Shown one piece after another: positions 56,062 through 63,881 of a DNA stretch of 64,000 nt. The notes below the pieces were generated by a model, which was not told the DNA's origin, made no database searches, and worked only from the letters and a program-made list of their open reading frames with translations. The first letter of the stretch is position 1; the number at the start of each line of letters is the position of its first letter. The position numbers and the translations under genes were made by a program. Source of the stretch: Alphaproteobacteria bacterium (lineage in GTDB: Bacteria > Pseudomonadota > Alphaproteobacteria > Acetobacterales > Acetobacteraceae); NCBI GenBank assembly GCA_026400815.1, contig JAPLOI010000063.1, forward strand, positions 1 through 64,000, given 5' to 3'.

Positions 56062-56096
56062 GAAGGAAGGAAGGAAGGAAGTAAGGAAGGAAGTAA
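56062..56096 (+). repeat. GGAA-type tetranucleotide repeat
   Basis: A purine-only run of GAAG/GTAAG units (several GGAA in tandem, interrupted twice by GTAA) directly before the 48-bp inverted repeat. Tetranucleotide tracts can slip in replication. No reading frame depends on it. Confidence 0.7.
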
Positions 56097-56261
56097 GAAA
56101 GTGGCCACAGAGACACAGAGGCACGGAGGAGCAAGGCAAGGGAGGAGGACGAAAGGAAGGTGGCGGAACCGCTTCGCGTTCCGCCCTACGCGGCTGAGGG
56201 AGAGGGGTTTCTGCTCCCTTGCCTTGTTTCTCTGTGCCTCTGTGTCTTTGTGGCCGCTTTC
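56097..56261 (+). repeat. 48-bp inverted repeat with GC-rich hairpin core
   Basis: Left arm 56097-56144 (starting GAAAGTGGCCACAGAGACAC) and right arm 56214-56261 are reverse complements at 43 of 48 positions. All five mismatches are transitions that become G-U pairs in + strand RNA. The 69-base core includes GGCGGAAC (56162-56169) with GTTCCGCC (56178-56185). It lies in the 353-base gap between the frameshifted gene and the MFS gene, which holds no other feature I can support. Confidence 0.85.
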
Positions 56262-56302
56262 TTTGTTTCAGCGCGCTCGGTGTTCGGGGTTTCGCGCGTG
56301 GT

Positions 56303-57520
56303 TCAGCTGGGGTGGCGGGATTGGGTTAGCAGGATGAGGGTGCCGGTGGCCTGCATGGCGATGACGGCGAGGAGGACGGGGCGGTAGCCGCCGGCGGTGT
56401 CGTGGATCAGGCCGAGCAGGCCGGGGGTGATGGCGTAGCCGAGCTGGGCGATGGCGCTGTAGAGGCCGACGGTGAGGGCGAAGCTGGCGCGGGTGAAGGC
56501 GCGCTGGAGCTGGAGCGGGGGCAGGGTGATGTTGTTGCCCACTGACAGGCCGAACAGGACGCAGCCGGTGTAGAGCGCCCAGGGTTCCGCCGGCAGGGCG
56601 GCCATGAGGGCGAGGCCGGCCATCTGCACCGCAGTCCCCATGGCGCTGGCGCGGCGGCGGTCGATGCGGTCGATGATGGTGCCGAGGGCGACGCGGCCGA
56701 GGACGGCGCAGGCGGCGACGAGGCCCATGGCCAGGCCGGCACCGGCGGCGCCCAGCGTGGGCAGCAGGAAGGTGACCAGGTGCACCATCAGGCCGACCTG
56801 GGCCATGACGATCAGCGCGAAGGGCAGGGCGATGGCCCAGAAGCGTAGGCTGCGCAGGGCATCCCCTTGGGTGGCCAGATCCGTGCCCGGGGTGGCTGGC
56901 GCCGGTGGGGCCATCTGGGGGATCGGGCGGGCCAGGGCGAGCAGCACCACGGGGATGACGACGGCCAGCATGCCGAGGGCGAGGGTGGTGCCGGCCCAGG
57001 CGATGCCGTGGCCGTCTGACAGCCAGACCAGGGCGGGGGCCAGGGTGAAGCCGGCCGCACTGGCGCCGTTCAGCGCGAGGGACATCGCCATGCCGCGTTT
57101 GGCATCGAACCAGAGGGCGATGACGGTGGAAAGTGCGGGGACCGAGGTGCAGGCCCAGCCCAGGGCCAGAATCAGGAAACCCAGCACGAGGTGCCACGGC
57201 GCGGTGGCATTGGCGGCGATGGTGGCGCCCAGCGAAAGTGCCGCGCAGCCGCCGAGAAGGATGGTGCGCGGGCCGAAGCGCTGCACCCAAAGGGGGGCGC
57301 GGGCGAGGGCGACGGCGCCGACGAGGTAGAAGGCGGAGGTGGCGCCGGAGGTGAGCGCATTCGACCAGCCCTGCTCGCGCTGGAAAGCGGCGACGTAGGC
57401 GGAGAGGCCGTAGAAGCCGTAGGTCCAGGCGTGGATCGCTACAAGAAAACACGCGGCGATCACGGGCCAGTGGCGGCGGAGTTCGGACAGCCCGTCTGAT
57501 ACCTCTACTCTGGCGGTCAT
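56303..57520 (-). CDS. MFS transporter (monocarboxylate/oxalate-formate-like)
   Basis: 405 aa, about twelve membrane segments. Starts with a polar ~20-residue end, then WPVIAACFLVAIHAWTYGFYG, STVIALWFDAKRGMAMSLAL (the WF-x(3)-RG-A motif of the monocarboxylate-porter and OFA group), and a second-half repeat. It likely moves a small organic anion. Substrate unknown. Upstream (57521-57675) is a non-coding stretch with direct repeats. Confidence 0.87.
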   Translation of the reverse strand: MTARVEVSDGLSELRRHWPVIAACFLVAIHAWTYGFYGLSAYVAAFQREQGWSNALTSGATSAFYLVGAVALARAPLWVQRFGPRTILLGGCAALSLGATIAANATAPWHLVLGFLILALGWACTSVPALSTVIALWFDAKRGMAMSLALNGASAAGFTLAPALVWLSDGHGIAWAGTTLALGMLAVVIPVVLLALARPIPQMAPPAPATPGTDLATQGDALRSLRFWAIALPFALIVMAQVGLMVHLVTFLLPTLGAAGAGLAMGLVAACAVLGRVALGTIIDRIDRRRASAMGTAVQMAGLALMAALPAEPWALYTGCVLFGLSVGNNITLPPLQLQRAFTRASFALTVGLYSAIAQLGYAITPGLLGLIHDTAGGYRPVLLAVIAMQATGTLILLTQSRHPS

Positions 57521-57537
57521 CCGACGGCGCTGTCCTG

Positions 57538-57581
57538 CGCTCCGGTGCTCACGGCCTCCAGGCCGCTCCGCTCCGGTGCTC
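57538..57581. repeat. 13-bp direct repeat upstream of the MFS gene
   Basis: CGCTCCGGTGCTC occurs at 57538-57550 and again at 57569-57581 (31 bases apart, near three helical turns), with the palindrome GGCCTCCAGGCC between them. It lies 18 bases upstream of the MFS start, so a regulator site is possible. Evidence is positional only. Confidence 0.4.
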
Positions 57582-57675
57582 GGACATCACCGCCGGGCGG
57601 CGGCCAAGGGGCCGCCTCTGACTCACCAGAGCGAGGTCTCAAACAGGCTGTCACGGTGGATTCCCTCAGTAAGGG

Positions 57676-57843
57676 GTCTTCTTTTTTCCGAAGAAAAAAG
57701 AAGCAAAAAAGACTTTATTTGTTGGTGGCGGGGTGGAGGATCGGGCGATGGGGGATGTGGCGCGGTGGATTGCTCCGCTGCGCTCGCAATGACGGGACAG
57801 CAAATTTCCAAAAGTTTTTTGGTTCTTTTTTTCAAAAAAGAAC
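57676..57843 (+). repeat. AT-rich three-stem intergenic repeat, copy 4 (enlarged centre)
   Basis: Stem A 57678-57703 (11 bp, CTTCTTTTTTC type), flanking GCAAAAAAGACTT, then about 90 bases of centre, then AAAAGTTTTTTGG and stem B 57822-57843 (10 bp). The centre carries ATTGCTCCGCTGCGCTCGCAAT (57769-57790), related to GCAATCC/ATTGCGAGC-type repeats common in many genomes. Here the B end, not the A end, adjoins a stop codon (GST gene, 13 bases away). Confidence 0.8.
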
Positions 57844-57856
57844 ATGCTTGCTTGCT

Positions 57857-58501
57857 TCAGAACGCGCTTGACGTTGCCGGCCGTGCATTGCGTTGCCAGA
57901 CGGCTTTGAACTGGGGCACGGCTTCCACGGCGTGGGCGATGGCGATGAGGTTTGGGGTGTTGGGTTCGAACCAGACGCGGTTGGGGCGCCATTGGGTCAT
58001 GACGGCGATGTAGAGGTCCATGGCGGTGAGGGTGGGGCCGGTGAACCAGGGGGATTGGGCGGCCTGCTCGACCTGGAGCCAGAGGCGCTTGGCGTAGGCG
58101 TCCACTTTATCCTTGAAGCCGGGCTGGGCGGCTTCGTTCTCGACGAAACGGGCGGGGACGTCGGCGTAGGTGAAGGTGGGGTAGATGTTGGCGACCATGA
58201 AGATGAGCCAGCGCAGGAAGGCTGGGCGGGTGGGGTCTCCGGGGGGCGGAACGAGGGTGCGGGCGGGGGCGAGGTCGGCGAGGTGGAGGGTGATGGCGGC
58301 GGATTCGGTGAGGATCTCGCCGGTGGGCAGGACCAGGGTGGGGACCTGGGTGATGGGGTTGAGGGGGGCGAGGCGGGTGCGGGCGGCTTCGGAGGTGAAG
58401 AGGTCGTCGAGGTCGATGATTTCGTGCGGGATGCCGTAATGGGCGAGTTGGAGCTCGATGATGGCGGAGCCCCAGCCGGGGCGGGCGTAGAGGGTGTGCA
58501 T
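57857..58501 (-). CDS. Glutathione S-transferase family protein
   Basis: 214 aa from ATG 58501. Thioredoxin-like N-terminal domain (MHTLYARPGWGSAIIELQLA; PITQVPTLVLPTGEILTESAAI with the cis-Pro and the Glu-Ser pair that bind glutathione), then an all-helical domain with GPTLTAMDLYIAVM. Cytoplasmic detoxification or isomerase role. Substrate unknown. Divergent from the hydroxyacid dehydrogenase gene. Confidence 0.92.
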   Translation of the reverse strand: MHTLYARPGWGSAIIELQLAHYGIPHEIIDLDDLFTSEAARTRLAPLNPITQVPTLVLPTGEILTESAAITLHLADLAPARTLVPPPGDPTRPAFLRWLIFMVANIYPTFTYADVPARFVENEAAQPGFKDKVDAYAKRLWLQVEQAAQSPWFTGPTLTAMDLYIAVMTQWRPNRVWFEPNTPNLIAIAHAVEAVPQFKAVWQRNARPATSSAF

Positions 58502-58579
58502 GGCGGCCTCCGTTTCCGGTCAGGCTAGCCGGTGGGGTGGGGCTGTGCCAGCTTCGCCGTGAACGGGGAGGGCTGGGCC

Positions 58580-59545
58580 ATGGTGCGGATTGCGGTGCTG
58601 GACGATTGGCAGGGGATTGCCGAGGCAGCGGCGGATTGGGGCGCGGTGCGGGCGAAGGGGGCGGAGGTGGTGATCTTCGGCGACCATCTCGGCGGGCCGG
58701 AGGCGGTGGTGGCGGCGCTGCAGGGGTTTGATGCCGTGGTGGCGATGCGCGAGCGGACGCGGTTGCAGGCCGATGTGATCACGAAGCTGCCGGGGTTGAA
58801 GCTGCTGAGCTTCACGGGGGCGCGGAATGCGGCGGTGGATGTGGATGCCTGCACGGCGCAGGGTGTGGTGGTGTGCAACACCACGACGACGCGCACGAGC
58901 CATGGGACGGCGGAGCTGACGCTGGGGCTGATCCTGGCAGCGCAGCGGCGGATTGCGCTGGGCGATGCGGAGATGCGGGCCGGGCGGTTCCAGGGGAATG
59001 TGCCGCTGGGGGGCGAGGTGGCCGGCGCCACGCTGGGGCTGGTGGGGTTGGGGAACATTGGCGGGCGGGTGGCGCGCTATGCCAAGGCTATGGACATGGA
59101 GGTGATTGCCTGGAGCCAGAACCTGACCGCGGAGCGCGCGGCTTCGGTGGGGGCGGTGCGGGTGGAGAAGGCCGAGCTGTTCGCGCGGGCCGATGTGGTG
59201 AGTGTTCACCTGGTGCTGTCGGAGCGGACCCGGCACATCGTTGGGGCGGCGGAGATCGGGGCGATGAAGCCGGGGGCGCTGCTGGTGAACACCTCGCGCG
59301 GGCCGCATGTGGATACCGATGCGTTGCTGGGCGCGCTGGAGGCCGGGCGGGTGCGGGCGGCGATCGATGTGTATGACCAGGAGCCGCTGCCGGCGGAGCA
59401 CCCGTTGCGGCGGGCGCCCGGGACGCTGCTGACGCCGCATCTGGGGTATGTGACCGCGGAGAACATGCCGGCGCTGTATGCCAGCACGGTGGAGAACCTG
59501 CTGGCGTGGCTGGATGGGGCGCCTATTCGGGTTGTGAACGGGTAG
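58580..59545 (+). CDS. D-2-hydroxyacid dehydrogenase
   Basis: 321 aa from ATG 58580. NAD(P)-dependent enzyme of the D-isomer family: FTGARNAAVDVDAC, Rossmann loop GLVGLGNIGGRVA, the Arg of NTSRGPHVDTDALL, and the catalytic His in LLTPHLGYVT. Compared with SerA (5.65 kb) it lacks the C-terminal regulatory domains. It reduces a 2-keto acid or oxidises a D-hydroxy acid; which one is not clear. Confidence 0.92.
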   Translation: MVRIAVLDDWQGIAEAAADWGAVRAKGAEVVIFGDHLGGPEAVVAALQGFDAVVAMRERTRLQADVITKLPGLKLLSFTGARNAAVDVDACTAQGVVVCNTTTTRTSHGTAELTLGLILAAQRRIALGDAEMRAGRFQGNVPLGGEVAGATLGLVGLGNIGGRVARYAKAMDMEVIAWSQNLTAERAASVGAVRVEKAELFARADVVSVHLVLSERTRHIVGAAEIGAMKPGALLVNTSRGPHVDTDALLGALEAGRVRAAIDVYDQEPLPAEHPLRRAPGTLLTPHLGYVTAENMPALYASTVENLLAWLDGAPIRVVNG

Positions 59546-59621
59546 GCGGCTCGGCGCGACAGACAGGGTGGCCGCCGGGGCGTAGGGTCTGGTTCGCGCC
59601 GCAGGGGCGCTTGAGGGTGCC

Positions 59622-60725
59622 ATGACCCGCCGGGGTGTGCTGTTGGGTGCGGGGGCCGCTGGATTGGCCGCGGCGGTCGGCGTGGCGTGGTCGATCCGGC
59701 GGGGGGTGTCGGCCTGGAGCGAGGCCCAGGCGGTGTTGCGGCGGCCGGTGGTACCGGGGCTGATGGGGCGGGCGGCTCGCGAGGAGCTGGTGCGGCTGGC
59801 GACGCTGGCGGCCAACAGCCACAACACGCAGCCCTGGCGGTTCGAGATTGGCGAGGACGCGATCGCCGTCCGGCCGGATTTCAGCCGGCGCTGCCCGGTG
59901 GTGGACCCTGATGACCATCATCTGTTCGCCAGCCTGGGCGCCGCGGCGGAGAACATCGTGCAGGCGGCGCCGGTGATGGGGCTGGAGGCGACGCTGCTGT
60001 TCGAGCCGCAGGGCGATGGGCGGGTGGTGGTGGCGCTGCGTGCCGGGCCGGTCCCGGAATCGGCACTGGCAGGTGCCATTTTGCTGCGGCAATGCACGCG
60101 TGGGCCGTATGACGGGCGGGCGGTGGCGGAGGACGGGCTGCGGGCGCTGGCGGCGGCTGGGAGCGGCGATGGGGTGGCGGTTCGGCTGATCACGGCGCGG
60201 CCGGCGATCGACGCGGTGGCGGCGCTGGTGCTGGCGGGCAATGCCGCGCAGATGGGCGATCCGCGCTTCATGGCCGAGTTGAAGGCGTGGATCCGGTTTG
60301 ACCATGCCACGGCGGTGGCGCGGCGGGATGGGTTGTTCGCGGCGTGTTCGGGCAACCCCGTGGTGCCGGAGCTGGTGGGGCGGGCGATGCTCGGCCTGCT
60401 GATGAGTGCGGAGGGAGAGAACGAGAAATACCATCAGCACATCGCGGGTTCGGCGGGGCTGGCGGTGTTCATGGCGGCGAGCGACGACCGGGCCGGATGG
60501 GTGGCGGCGGGGCGCGCCTATCAGCGGTTCGCGTTGCAGGCGACGGTGCTGGGGGTGCGGCACGCGTTCGTGAACCAGGCGGTGGAGGTGCCGGTGCAGC
60601 GGGCGCGGCTGGTGGCGTTGCTGGGGCTGGGCGGGCGGCCGGATCTGGTGGTGCGGTTCGGGTATGGCGATGCGTTGCCCATGTCCTTGCGGCGGCAGGT
60701 GGGCGACGTGGTGATCGGTGCTTGA
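59622..60725 (+). CDS. Nitroreductase-fold FMN protein, Acg-like
   Basis: 367 aa. The N-terminus MTRRGVLLGAGAAGLAAAVGVA resembles a Tat signal (one RR pair) or a membrane anchor. AANSHNTQPWRFEI is the FMN-binding block of Acg-family nitroreductases; a second half-domain follows (LLRQCTRGPYDGR, RAYQRFALQATVLGVRHAF). Acg-like proteins can bind FMN tightly rather than turn over. Role here unknown. Confidence 0.8.
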   Translation: MTRRGVLLGAGAAGLAAAVGVAWSIRRGVSAWSEAQAVLRRPVVPGLMGRAAREELVRLATLAANSHNTQPWRFEIGEDAIAVRPDFSRRCPVVDPDDHHLFASLGAAAENIVQAAPVMGLEATLLFEPQGDGRVVVALRAGPVPESALAGAILLRQCTRGPYDGRAVAEDGLRALAAAGSGDGVAVRLITARPAIDAVAALVLAGNAAQMGDPRFMAELKAWIRFDHATAVARRDGLFAACSGNPVVPELVGRAMLGLLMSAEGENEKYHQHIAGSAGLAVFMAASDDRAGWVAAGRAYQRFALQATVLGVRHAFVNQAVEVPVQRARLVALLGLGGRPDLVVRFGYGDALPMSLRRQVGDVVIGA

Positions 60726-60783
60726 CCGGGGAGGCCTCGCAGGCCTTTTGTGCGCGAAAGCAACTCCGTTGGGGGACTCCGCC

Positions 60784-61857
60784 ATGCGTGCCTGGGCCGT
60801 CGTTGAGAACGAGAAGCCGCTGCAGGAAATCGAGATGCCGACGCCGGAACCCCAGGGCACCGAGGTGCTGCTGGAGACGACGTATTGCGGCGTGTGCCAC
60901 TCCGACATCCATATCTGGGAAGGGCGCTACGACCTGGGCGGCGGCAAGGTGATGACGCTGACCGATCGCGGGCTGACGCTGCCGGTGGCGATGGGGCATG
61001 AGATCGTCGGGCGGGTGGTGAAGCTGGGGCCGGATGCCGAGGGCGTGCCAGGGGGGCCAAAAGTGGGGGATATCCGCATCGTGTTCCCGTGGGTGGGATG
61101 CGGGACCTGCCAGGCCTGCCTGGATGAAGACGACAACATGTGCCTGCAGGGCAAGGCGCTGGGCGTGTTCCAGAACGGCGGCTATGCCACGCACGTGGTG
61201 GCGCCGCATCCGCGGCACCTGGTGGACCCCGGCAAGATTCCGCATGCGATCGCGGCGACCTATGCGTGCTCCGGCATTACCGTGTTCTCGGCGATCAAGA
61301 AGGTGATGCCGATGGCGCCGACCGAGCCGATTGTGCTGGTGGGGGCCGGTGGGCTTGGCCTGAACGCGATTGCCGTGCTGAAGGCGCTGAAGCACGAGAA
61401 CATCGTGGTGGTTGATATCGATGCCACCAAGCGTTCGGTGGCGGCGCAGGCCGGGGCGACGAAGACGGTGGATGGCTCCGGCGAGGGGGTGTCGCAGCGG
61501 ATCATCGAGGCGTGCGGCAAGCAGCCGCTGGCGGTGATCGACCTGGTGAACGGGACGTCTTCGGCCAAGTTCGCGTTCGACAGCCTGCGCAAGGGCGGCA
61601 AGCTGGTGCAGGTGGGGCTGTTCGGCGGCGAGCTGAACGTGCCGCTGCCGCTGATGCCGATCCGCGCGCTGACGATCCAGGGCAGCTATGTGGGCAACCC
61701 GAAGGAACTGCGCGAGCTGGTGCAGCTGGCCAATGACGGCACGTTGCCGGCGCTGCCGGTGGAGACGGTGCCGCAGCGCGACGCGAACGATGCGCTGATG
61801 CGGCTGCGGGACGGGAAGGTGATCGGGCGGCTGGTGCTCAAGAGCGAGGTGGCGTGA
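60784..61857 (+). CDS. Zinc-dependent alcohol dehydrogenase
   Basis: MDR family, 357 aa from ATG 60784. Catalytic zinc ligands in YCGVCHSDIHIW and GHEIVGRVV; structural zinc cysteines in VGCGTCQACLDEDDNMC; NAD-binding loop VGAGGLGLNAIAVL. The substrate may be an alcohol or aldehyde. It overlaps the next MDR gene by one base, so the two form an operon. Confidence 0.94.
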   Translation: MRAWAVVENEKPLQEIEMPTPEPQGTEVLLETTYCGVCHSDIHIWEGRYDLGGGKVMTLTDRGLTLPVAMGHEIVGRVVKLGPDAEGVPGGPKVGDIRIVFPWVGCGTCQACLDEDDNMCLQGKALGVFQNGGYATHVVAPHPRHLVDPGKIPHAIAATYACSGITVFSAIKKVMPMAPTEPIVLVGAGGLGLNAIAVLKALKHENIVVVDIDATKRSVAAQAGATKTVDGSGEGVSQRIIEACGKQPLAVIDLVNGTSSAKFAFDSLRKGGKLVQVGLFGGELNVPLPLMPIRALTIQGSYVGNPKELRELVQLANDGTLPALPVETVPQRDANDALMRLRDGKVIGRLVLKSEVA

Positions 61858-62873
61858 TGGCGAACGATGTTCAGCGTTCCGTTGTCCTGAAGAAGCGGCC
61901 CACGGGGGAGCCGGGGCCGGAGAACTTCGAGATCGTCAGCGGTGCGGTGCCGCAGCCTGGCGCGGGGCAGGTGCTGACGCGGACGATCTGGCTTTCGATC
62001 GATCCCTATATGCGTGGGCGGTTGCGGGAGGTGCAGACCTATGCCGCACCGATCATGCCCGGCGAGGTGATGACCGGGGAGACGATCGGCGAGGTGATTG
62101 CCTCGGGCGATCCCGGCTTCGCGGTGGGGGACATCGTGGGCGGGTCGCGCGGGTGGCAGAGCCATACCGTCTCGGCCGCCGCGTCGCTCTACAAGATCGC
62201 GCGCGGGTCGGCGCCGCTGCAGGCCTATCTGGGCGTGCTGGGGATGCCGGGGACGACGGCGTATTCCGGGATGAAGGATATCGGGCAGCCGAAGGCCGGC
62301 GAGACGGTGGTGATTTCCGCCGCTTCCGGGGCCGTGGGCTCCGTGGCCGGGCAGTTGGCCAAGCGGGCCGGGGCGCGGGTGATCGGGGTGGCCGGCGGGC
62401 CGGACAAGTGCCTGTGGGTGCAGGAGGCGCTGGGCTTCGATGCTTGCATCGATCATCGCGTGGGTAATCTGGATGACGCGCTGCGCGAGACCTGCCCGAA
62501 CGGGATCGATGTGTATTTCGAGAACGTAGGCGGGGCGCTGCAGCATGCGGTGTTCGCGCAGCTCAATCCGTTCGCGCGCGTGGTGATGTGCGGGATGGTG
62601 GCGCAGTACAACGAGCAGGAGATGCCGGCGGGGCCCAATCTGGGGTCCGTGGTGGGCAAGCGGGTGCGGATCGAGGGGCTGATCGTTTCCGACAAGCCGG
62701 AGCGGTTCGCGGAATGGCGCGCGCTGGCGGCGCCTTGGGTGAAGGAGGGCTCGCTGCACTATCGCGAGACGGTGCTGGACGGGCTGGAAAGCGCGCCCGA
62801 GGCGCTGGGCGGGATCCTGCGCGGGGACAACTTCGGCAAGATGCTGGTGAAGGTGGGGGCGGACCCGGCGTAA
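61857..62873 (+). CDS. NADP-dependent MDR oxidoreductase (leukotriene B4/curcumin reductase type)
   Basis: 338 aa from ATG 61857 (GTG 61854 also in frame). Zinc-free MDR: IWLSIDPYMRGRL, GMPGTTAYSGMKDIGQPK, nucleotide loop SAASGAVGSVAGQLAK, and FENVGGALQHAVF mark the PTGR/CurA group of enone and alkenal reductases. Coupled to the zinc dehydrogenase. A three-stem repeat starts four bases after the stop. Confidence 0.93.
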   Translation: MANDVQRSVVLKKRPTGEPGPENFEIVSGAVPQPGAGQVLTRTIWLSIDPYMRGRLREVQTYAAPIMPGEVMTGETIGEVIASGDPGFAVGDIVGGSRGWQSHTVSAAASLYKIARGSAPLQAYLGVLGMPGTTAYSGMKDIGQPKAGETVVISAASGAVGSVAGQLAKRAGARVIGVAGGPDKCLWVQEALGFDACIDHRVGNLDDALRETCPNGIDVYFENVGGALQHAVFAQLNPFARVVMCGMVAQYNEQEMPAGPNLGSVVGKRVRIEGLIVSDKPERFAEWRALAAPWVKEGSLHYRETVLDGLESAPEALGGILRGDNFGKMLVKVGADPA

Positions 62874-62877
62874 GGGT

Positions 62878-63003
62878 TCTTCTTTTTCTGTAGAAAAAGA
62901 AGCAAAAAGACTTTCATTTGTTGGCGCCGGGTCTGGCCAGGCCGGCACGCGTGACAGCGAATGAAGTTTTTTTGCTTCTTTTTGTTCACAAAAAGAAGAG
63001 TCT
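62878..63003 (+). repeat. AT-rich three-stem intergenic repeat, copy 5 (variant B stem)
   Basis: Stem A 62879-62902 (11 bp), then CAAAAAGACTT. The centre has TTCATT/AATGAA at its base and a GC-rich interior. AAGTTTTTTTG leads into a variant B stem CTTCTTTTTGT (62975-62985) with ACAAAAAGAAG (62988-62998), 11 bp, which resembles stem A rather than the usual GGTTC type. It ends eight bases before the EamA start codon. Confidence 0.8.
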
Positions 63004-63010
63004 TGCTTTG

Positions 63011-63880
63011 ATGCCCCCAGTTGATCATGTGCGCCCCACGGTGCCCTTCGCCGTGGCGACACTGGCGATCATGGTGTTCACCACCATGGACGCGGTGGTG
63101 AAGGCGCTGCCGGCGGGGTTGCCGACCATCCAGGTGGTGGCGATGCGGTTTGCCTTGGGCATTCCGCTGGTGCTTCTGGCGGTGTGGTGGGGGCGGGCGG
63201 GGTGGCCGAGTGCGGCTTCGTGGCGGGCGAACGGGCCGCGCGGGCTGCTGACGATTGCCTCGACCTTCCTGTTTTTCACCGCGCTGCGGCGGTTGCCGTT
63301 CGCGGAGGCGCTGGCGCTTTCGTATCTCGGGCCGCTGCTGGTGGCGACGCTGGCGGCGTTGATCCTGAAGGAGAAGCTGCGGCCGGATGTGCTGGGGGCG
63401 GTGCTGCTGGGCCTGGCGGGCGTGGGGGTGATTGCCTGGGGGCCGCTTTCGGAGGCGGAGGGGCTCAGCGGGGATGTGATCGGGATTGCCGCGGCGGTGG
63501 GGTCGGCGGTGACCTATGCGCTGAATACGGTGTTGCTGCGGCGGCAGGCGAAGAAGGACAGCGCGACCTCCATCGTGTTGATCTTGCACATTGTGCCGGC
63601 GTTCCTGGCCGCACCTTTCGCGGTGGTTGGGTGGCAGGCGCCCTCGGCGCAGGTGTGGGGGGTGTTCGCGCTGGTGGCGGTGCTCGGCGTGTCTGGCCAT
63701 TTCCTGCTGACCTGGGCGTTCGGGCGGGCGCGGGCGGGGGTGCTGGCGATCGTGGATTACCTGGCGCTGCCCTATGCGGCGGCGGTGGGGTATCTGTTTT
63801 TTGGCGAGGTGCCGGCGCTGGCGGTGTGGCTGGGGGCGGGGCTGATCGTGGTGGCGTGCCTGATCGTGACGCGCAGGTAG
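63011..63880 (+). CDS. EamA-family (DMT) transporter
   Basis: 289 aa from ATG 63011 (an earlier in-frame ATG at 62918 would translate the repeat). Ten hydrophobic segments in two EamA repeats: AIMVFTTMDAVVKALPAG, ALRRLPFAEALALSYLGPLLV, and GRARAGVLAIVDYLALPYAAAVGYL. It probably exports amino acids or metabolites. The substrate cannot be assigned. Confidence 0.9.
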   Translation: MPPVDHVRPTVPFAVATLAIMVFTTMDAVVKALPAGLPTIQVVAMRFALGIPLVLLAVWWGRAGWPSAASWRANGPRGLLTIASTFLFFTALRRLPFAEALALSYLGPLLVATLAALILKEKLRPDVLGAVLLGLAGVGVIAWGPLSEAEGLSGDVIGIAAAVGSAVTYALNTVLLRRQAKKDSATSIVLILHIVPAFLAAPFAVVGWQAPSAQVWGVFALVAVLGVSGHFLLTWAFGRARAGVLAIVDYLALPYAAAVGYLFFGEVPALAVWLGAGLIVVACLIVTRR

Positions 63881-63881
63881 A

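Noticed and set aside
57545-57871. Open frame with FFRRKKKQKR and FGSFFQKRT peptides
   Set aside because: Translates the AT-rich repeat (copy 4). Similar Lys/Phe-rich peptides appear at every copy and are by-products of the palindromes.
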